A stretch of 10,969 nt of DNA from Euperipatoides rowelli (taxonomy: Eukaryota > Onychophora > Udeonychophora > Euonychophora > Peripatopsidae), in assembly GCA_003024985.2 (NCBI GenBank), contig PXIH01S0001927.1; one strand, given 5' to 3'. Positions 7,744 through 10,969 of the stretch are shown one piece after another. A program made the translations under genes and the position numbers. Position 1 is the stretch's first letter, and every line of letters starts with the position of its first letter. The notes below the pieces were generated by a model, which was not told the origin of the DNA, made no database searches, and saw only the letters and a list, made by a program, of their open reading frames with translations.

Positions 7744-8028
7744 TACAGTAAAACCCCTCTAGTCCAAATTAATCTGGATTAAGCTCTGTTCGGACTGTCG
7801 AGTTTTTTTTGGCTTGTACAGAATTTCTATATAATCCTTTTTTTTTAAAAAAAAAACAAAAATTTTTTTTGATCGTTTGAAGGAAAATGGTTAGTCTGAG
7901 ATCCAGATGCTAGAGTACTAATGTCTGGATCTCAGACCTACCATTTTTCAGCAGCCTATAATTGAAAAAAAATCTTTTATTTTTATGTTCGCACTGGGCG
8001 GACTTTGGGACTGGAAGGGTTTATTGTA
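7744..8028. mobile_element. pogo/Tigger-type MITE, 281 bp, with TA duplication
   Basis: The element starts CAGTAAAACCCCTCTAGTCC (7746 on) and ends GGGACTGGAAGGGTTTATTG (to 8026). The reverse complement of the end, CAATAAACCC.TTCCAGTCCC, is an imperfect copy of the start, giving terminal inverted repeats of about 24 bp with a few mismatches and small gaps. Both sides are flanked by TA (7744-7745 and 8027-8028), the target duplication expected for the Tc1/mariner superfamily. The CAGTAAAACC(T/C)CT start is typical of pogo/Tigger elements. There is no transposase; the interior holds long A and T runs and a central hairpin (7884-7907 with 7924-7947, 22 of 24 bp paired). It is non-autonomous and depended on a transposase elsewhere. 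Confidence 0.75.
7884..7947. repeat. Internal hairpin of the MITE
   Basis: Arm 7884-7907 (AAAATGGTTAGTCTGAGATC...) is complementary to arm 7924-7947, with two mismatches in 24 bp and a 16-nt loop. The core GTCTGAGATCCAGA/TCTGGATCTCAGAC is perfect over 14 bp. Confidence 0.8.
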
Positions 8029-8395
8029 ATTTTATATAAAGTAGCATCAAGATTGTTTGAGTAAAATTAAATAAAAAAGCAGTTTTACATAAGTCTGCAC
8101 TCTATAATAATTTCATTTTCCATTAAGGGAAAAAATCATATAATTTTGTGAAATCTATTTGAATTTGGCTATAGCCTATTAAAAAGTTTGACTCATGATT
8201 ACTTTAACAATTCAATTTATACAAAAACATGCAATTGATTGTAGAATTATTGTAGACTTAATAGGCTATCAACTTTCCATACGTATCAAAATAATATAAA
8301 AAATAAACAAGCAAAAATGTTATGTTTATTTGGATTGTTTTTCTACAGAAAATTTAGGCTACTACAAAAACACCCGGGCTACTGATAGATTAAGA

Positions 8396-8475
8396 GTGGT
8401 AGTCCGGTGGGCTACCACCAAAAAATTCTAATTTCTAGCGCTGTTTACATTGCAAAGTTTTTTTTTTTTTTTTTT
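8396..8475. repeat. Short hairpin followed by T18 run
   Basis: GTGGTAG (8396-8402) pairs perfectly with CTACCAC (8412-8418) around a 9-nt GC-rich loop. A run of 18 T lies at 8458-8475, possibly the remnant of a retroposon tail on the opposite strand. No tRNA-like A or B box was seen, so I do not call a SINE. Confidence 0.35.
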
Positions 8476-8644
8476 AAATTTCTATTATTTATTGCAAGCT
8501 ACCTACAGTACATCTGATTAAATTTATTCAAAGTTTTTTTTTTTTTCAAAATTACTGAATAATTACAATTGTTTAAACTAAATCTTTCTTCTTATTGCTG
8601 GCCTAAATAATTTCTTCTACATTTGAAATATATTTTTTAAATAG

Positions 8645-8701
8645 GATCATATCAGTGAACTTTTAACTACAATGGATGCTTGCCAAATACAATTTGATAT
8701 T
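8645..8701 (+). CDS. NCKAP1: NCKAP1 exon (DHISELLTTMDACQIQFDI)
   Basis: This 57-bp exon encodes 19 residues and corresponds to the human DHVCELLNTIDVCQVFFDI stretch (about residues 105-123 by recall): same length, 12 of 19 identical in that comparison. The acceptor is TTTAAATAG at 8644, with a modest pyrimidine tract. The donor is the consensus GTAAGT at 8702. Both boundaries are phase 0. The exon is small enough to be missed by ORF-based gene finding and is separated from the next by only 79 bp, so the pair is probably spliced by intron definition. Confidence 0.94.
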
Positions 8702-8780
8702 GTAAGTATTTTATCCTTCAGAATTGAAAGTGCTGAAATATTTACTATAAAAATAACTTTTTTTGTTTTGTTTATTGTAG
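8702..8780 (+). other. Short 79-bp NCKAP1 intron
   Basis: Donor GTAAGT, then AT-rich sequence, then a T-rich tract and acceptor TTTATTGTAG. It is phase 0 and contrasts with its kilobase-scale neighbours. Confidence 0.93.
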
Positions 8781-8923
8781 ACCATTAATTTTGACCTTAC
8801 CAAAGGCTACCTTGATCTTGTTACCAGCTATGTGGCTCTGTTGATCTTACTGTCTAGGGTCGAAGACCGCAAGGCAGTCTTAGGTTTATTTAACTGTGCC
8901 CACGAAATGACGCAGGGTCATAG
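8781..8923 (+). CDS. NCKAP1: NCKAP1 exon ([14 protein letters not shown]... to ...AHEMTQGH)
   Basis: This exon encodes 47 residues plus the first two bases (AG) of a serine codon finished by the next exon. It contains the most diagnostic NCKAP1 text in the window: [36 protein letters not shown] and AHEMTQGHS. These match the human NFDLTKNYLDLI...[27 protein letters not shown] region (about residues 124-171 by recall). The [15 protein letters not shown] version is closer to what I recall of insect Hem. The acceptor is TTATTGTAG at 8780 and the donor is GTAACA at 8924, weaker than the other donors. The intron after it is phase 2. Its GC content and codon use are clearly higher and more protein-like than the flanking introns. 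Confidence 0.96.
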
Positions 8924-9218
8924 GTAACACAAATTATTTTTTTTTTCATTATTCTTTTAGAAATTTATCTACAGTATATGTCAAACAGTTTCATGGGATA
9001 TGTTTATCATTTTGAATAATTTTAATCCTTTCACTTAGTGATCGATCTTTTTGATTTCATTATTTAAATATGAGAAAAATCATAATTTCTTGATATAAAG
9101 TCTGAAAGACACAGGTCTGCTTTTTAACATCCTTGCACTCACCTGATCTTGCCATAAGATATTTTTTAAAGTGTATATGGTCCTTGTGGAAAGAATAAAG
9201 ATTAGATTTAATTAATAA

Positions 9219-9399
9219 CAATTTCTATCTAAAAGTGTTCAGTATTAATATTTGGTAGAAATGTTCTACTAATCTGATGGAATAAATTAATTTAAAATTT
9301 TTAAAATTAACTTATTGCAGCAGTTTAGAAGATAACATACTGCACATATTCAAAAACATTTCCATCAAATATTAACTGATCATTTTTAGATAGAAATTG
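9219..9399. repeat. Large imperfect palindrome / fold-back element
   Basis: Arm 9219-9265 (CAATTTCTATCTAAAA... to ...GTAGAAATGTT) is the reverse complement of arm 9355-9399 with six mismatches and a small gap. Inside, 9281-9316 is itself a 36-nt near-palindrome (AATAAATTAATTTAAAAT and its mirror, four mismatched positions counted over both halves). The two centres (about 9309 and 9299) nearly coincide, so the whole unit folds as one long hairpin of about 180 nt. This is most likely a small fold-back transposon or MITE. The ambiguous base at 9404 lies just beyond one arm, where sequencing of a hairpin could falter. Confidence 0.7.
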
Positions 9400-9879
9400 A
9401 GTANAACCTTTATAAATTATTGTTAATTCAAACTGATAGAGCTTTCCTAACAATTCTTATCAGTTTTCGTCACTAATTAATGAAAATAACAGAAATAATT
9501 TTGATAAAATATTCTGGATACAGGTGGCAGGATTTTCAGTCCATATGGTGCTTATTTTTATTGGGGGGAGGTGGATATTTTCAATGCTGGTTAATATTGT
9601 ATTCAGATTTATAAAATGCTGGATATCAAAGCTTTTGCTGTATTTATTATATGTTTTGTATTAGGCCCATAACTGAATGGCTAAAATCTTCTATAAGTAG
9701 AATATTATTGTTCAATAATTTGTTACCGATTTAGGTTTAAACATTTTATATACGGTATCTATATATTTTGTCTAACCTGTATACTGTATATAGTATATAC
9801 ACAAATACAAAATACAAATACAAAAATGATGAACAACAACAGACTATAGTCCAGCGAGGTTGTCCCTAGTCCTAATCTA

Positions 9880-9913
9880 ATAGGGAACTGTGTACACAAG
9901 GTTCCATTACCCA
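9880..9913 (+). repeat. Direct repeat, copy 1 (ATAGGGAACTGTGTACA...)
   Basis: These 34 bp match 10179-10212 at 29 of 34 positions, with the first 17 bases (ATAGGGAACTGTGTACA) identical. The copies are 299 bp apart in the same orientation. The class is unknown. Confidence 0.65.
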
Positions 9914-10178
9914 AACAAAACAAGGTCCACGATATAAATTTATTTTGTTTGTACAGTGGTATATTTAGATAGTTCTTATAACATTTTTTTATACTTATAG
10001 TGAAAGTCCGCAATATGAATTTGTTTAATACATAGTAGGAGTTCAAAGTTCAAATTAGGATGAAAGTTTGGACTGTAAATAAAATATAAGGCTGCTATCC
10101 ATTTTAGCCATGATCAAAAAAAGGTTGTGCACTGTTTGATTATAATAAGGTTAAGGCATAGGTACACAGCTACAGATT

Positions 10179-10212
10179 ATAGGGAACTGTGTACATAGGG
10201 TAACAATACCCA
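10179..10212 (+). repeat. Direct repeat, copy 2 (ATAGGGAACTGTGTACA...)
   Basis: Partner of 9880-9913. After the shared 17 bases it diverges slightly and both copies end in TACCCA. The two may be ends of one old insertion or two copies of a dispersed repeat. Confidence 0.65.
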
Positions 10213-10320
10213 CATTTTATTTATAATCGTTCAGGCTGTATCATTTTTCTCTTTCATAAATTTTAAAGAGTTCTTTTTTTTTTAATTATTATTTAGATCT
10301 ATTTTTTTTCTCCAAAATAG

Positions 10321-10411
10321 TGATCCCAGCTTTCCCAGGCTTGGTCAAATGATTATCGATTATGACCCCCCATTGAAGAAGTTATCTGAAGAGTTTATCC
10401 CTCACAGCAAG
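10321..10411 (+). CDS. NCKAP1: NCKAP1 exon ([15 protein letters not shown]... to ...EEFIPHSK)
   Basis: The first base completes the serine codon split by the phase-2 intron. The remaining 90 bases encode 30 residues containing [20 protein letters not shown] and EEFIPHSK. The matching human stretch is [27 protein letters not shown] (about residues 172-201 by recall). I recall [24 protein letters not shown] in insect Hem, to which this is even closer. The acceptor is CTCCAAAATAG at 10320 and the donor GTACGA at 10412, leaving phase 0. The next exon, which should begin near a Ser-Leu-Ser-Asp-Ala-Leu-like stretch, is not in the remaining 558 bp. Confidence 0.95.
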
Positions 10412-10860
10412 GTACGATACAGTCCTAGATTGGAATTTTATAGTATAGGATAATGTTATTTTTCTAAGTTATTGGAATTATTGAAACTTTCTTGTGTTTC
10501 TATACTAATTGAAATATGTCATATGTACCTGAGAAAGACCTAAAAGGTAACATATAATAAGATAATAGCTCCACCCTAAATCCAGCTCTATCCTAGATAT
10601 GGTCACACCAGAAAAAAAAACAGAAAACAGTATTATTAAAGCTCAGAAAGCAAATATTTTAAACATTCTTATTTTATATAAACTGTTTTAACAATACTAA
10701 CAGAATATACTGTAATTATCTTCTGCTGGTGTTAATACCTTTGAATATGTACTGTTTGTAAATAGCTTAAAAATGATAATATTATATAATTAAAATTTAA
10801 TCTGCTGATGATAAATTGTAACTCACTAGTCACTAGTAGTATTGGCAGATGAATATTTAG

Positions 10861-10905
10861 AATGGCATAACAAATAATGGCGTAATTATTAATGGCATTA
10901 ACTAT
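10861..10905 (+). repeat. 15-bp tandem repeat, three units
   Basis: Three units begin AATGGCATAA, AATGGCGTAA and AATGGCATTA at 10861, 10876 and 10891, with an exact 15-bp period. They directly abut the Helitron-like sequence that follows. Confidence 0.65.
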
Positions 10906-10969
10906 CTAATATATAAAGCAGAAAGTTTGTTTGTGATCATTTTGAATAAGCAATTTAGCATACTTCCCA
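10905..10969 (+). mobile_element. Helitron-like 5' terminal sequence, cut by window end
   Basis: TCTAATATATAAAGCAGAAA followed by GTTTGTTTGT resembles the start I recall for many animal Helitrons and Helitron-derived repeats: TC, then TAATATATAAAGC, then a GTTTG-rich stretch. TC at 10905-10906 would be the 5' end. Only 65 bp are visible, so no hairpin, CTRR end or helicase gene can be tested. Confidence 0.4.

Larger units (their letters stand above)
5950..8644 (+). other. NCKAP1 intron with LINE fragment and MITE
   Basis: This 2,695-bp phase-0 intron runs from GTAAGT to TTTTTTAAATAG. The first ~1.5 kb (5950-7450) is AT-rich with many ACTGTATATA, TACCGTA and TAGGCTA words and no gene or element I can support. 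A decayed reverse-transcriptase fragment occupies 7459-7692 and a pogo-type MITE 7746-8026. From 8030 to 8644 there are only a 7-bp GTGGTAG/CTACCAC hairpin (8396-8402 with 8412-8418) and a T18 run at 8458-8475. Confidence 0.85.
8924..10320 (+). other. NCKAP1 intron with large palindrome and direct repeats
   Basis: This 1,397-bp phase-2 intron has donor GTAACA and acceptor TTTTTTTTCTCCAAAATAG. It contains the large imperfect palindrome at 9219-9399 with an N at 9404, an ATACAAA-type low-complexity run at about 9799-9826, and a pair of direct repeats at 9880-9913 and 10179-10212. A 95-codon minus-strand open frame at 9759-10046 crosses the low-complexity run and one direct repeat and is not credible as a gene. 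Confidence 0.85.
1726..10411 (+). other. NCKAP1: NCKAP1 gene, partial (five internal exons, span)
   Basis: The spliced product of the five exons is a 165-residue, stop-free piece of Nck-associated protein 1. Known role: with CYFIP/Sra1 it forms the large platform of the WAVE regulatory complex, which also holds WAVE, Abi and HSPC300/BRK1 and is switched on by Rac to drive Arp2/3 actin branching at the cytoplasmic face of the membrane. Compared with the human protein as I recall it, the exons align without gaps to about residues 37-201 of ~1,130. Introns between the exons are ~4,020, 2,695, 79 and 1,397 bp, with phases 0, 0, 0 and 2; the introns on either side of the block appear to be phase 0. 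All have GT donors and AG acceptors. The start-codon exon and everything after residue ~201 lie outside. Vertebrates also have the paralogue NCKAP1L (HEM1); for an invertebrate the single ancestral gene is the expected call. Confidence 0.93.
10412..10969 (+). other. Intron downstream of the last visible exon (partial)
   Basis: Starts with donor GTACGA and runs off the window. It is AT-rich with no exon visible. It holds CACTAGT twice in tandem (10824-10837), a 15-bp tandem repeat (10861-10905) and a Helitron-like terminus (from 10905). Confidence 0.8.

Noticed and set aside
8396-8475. Possible SINE (hairpin plus T18)
   Set aside because: No tRNA-like promoter boxes, no target-site duplication visible.
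9759-10046. 95-codon minus-strand ORF with a hydrophobic C-terminal part
   Set aside because: It runs through the ATACAAA low-complexity tract and a direct repeat; the hydrophobic Phe/Ile/Val/Tyr text comes from AT-rich sequence.
10412-10969. Search for the next NCKAP1 exon
   Set aside because: No stretch resembling the region after ...EEFIPHSK; sequence is repeat and AT-rich intron.
1-10969. CRISPR array, operon, phage or bacterial defence system
   Set aside because: No regularly spaced repeats with unique spacers, no ribosome binding sites or long ORFs; the content is intron-exon animal DNA.

Overview
This is an AT-rich (roughly 70% A+T by eye) piece of an animal nuclear genome holding five consecutive internal exons of one protein-coding gene on the + strand, embedded in long introns. 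The exons (1726-1836, 5857-5949, 8645-8701, 8781-8923, 10321-10411) join to 165 uninterrupted codons plus intact splice sites, and the product is recognisable as the N-terminal part of NCKAP1 (Nap1/Hem/Kette/GEX-3), the large scaffold subunit of the WAVE regulatory complex that controls Arp2/3-driven actin assembly. Neither the start codon nor the C-terminal ~85% of the protein is in the window.

Organism: the exon-intron structure, GT-AG splice sites, transposon debris and NCKAP1 identity say metazoan. The protein mixes vertebrate-like and insect-like residues, as expected for a non-vertebrate animal. The DNA is rich in the palindromic words TAGGCCTA (5 perfect copies) and TACCGGTA (4 perfect copies) and the related TAGGCTA/TAGCCTA. 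I associate this look with marine invertebrates, possibly a deuterostome, but I cannot name the species.

Layout: 1-1725 is the 3' part of an upstream intron with G-rich tracts. The first visible exon follows. A ~4.0 kb intron (1837-5856) carries several repeat fragments: a GTGCACCAT-rich repeat with a C13 run, a 44-nt-arm fold-back at 2860-2955, two copies of a ~40-bp dispersed sequence with Helitron-like GGGCAA..CCGGG motifs, and a small degenerate tandem repeat. After the second exon, a ~2.7 kb intron (5950-8644) holds a decayed LINE reverse-transcriptase fragment (7459-7692) followed directly by a complete-looking 281-bp pogo/Tigger-type MITE flanked by TA (7744-8028). Exons three and four are separated by only 79 bp. 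A ~1.4 kb intron (8924-10320) contains a large imperfect palindrome (9219-9399) and a direct repeat pair. The last exon is followed by intron sequence with a 15-bp tandem repeat abutting a Helitron-like 5' terminus cut off by the window edge.

I found no prokaryotic-type genes, CRISPR arrays, tRNA or rRNA, and no convincing new biological system. The accessory content is intronic transposon and repeat material. The most useful results are the exon model and the short elements that an ORF search misses. Two ambiguous bases (N at 7687 and 9404) mark places where the assembly is uncertain.
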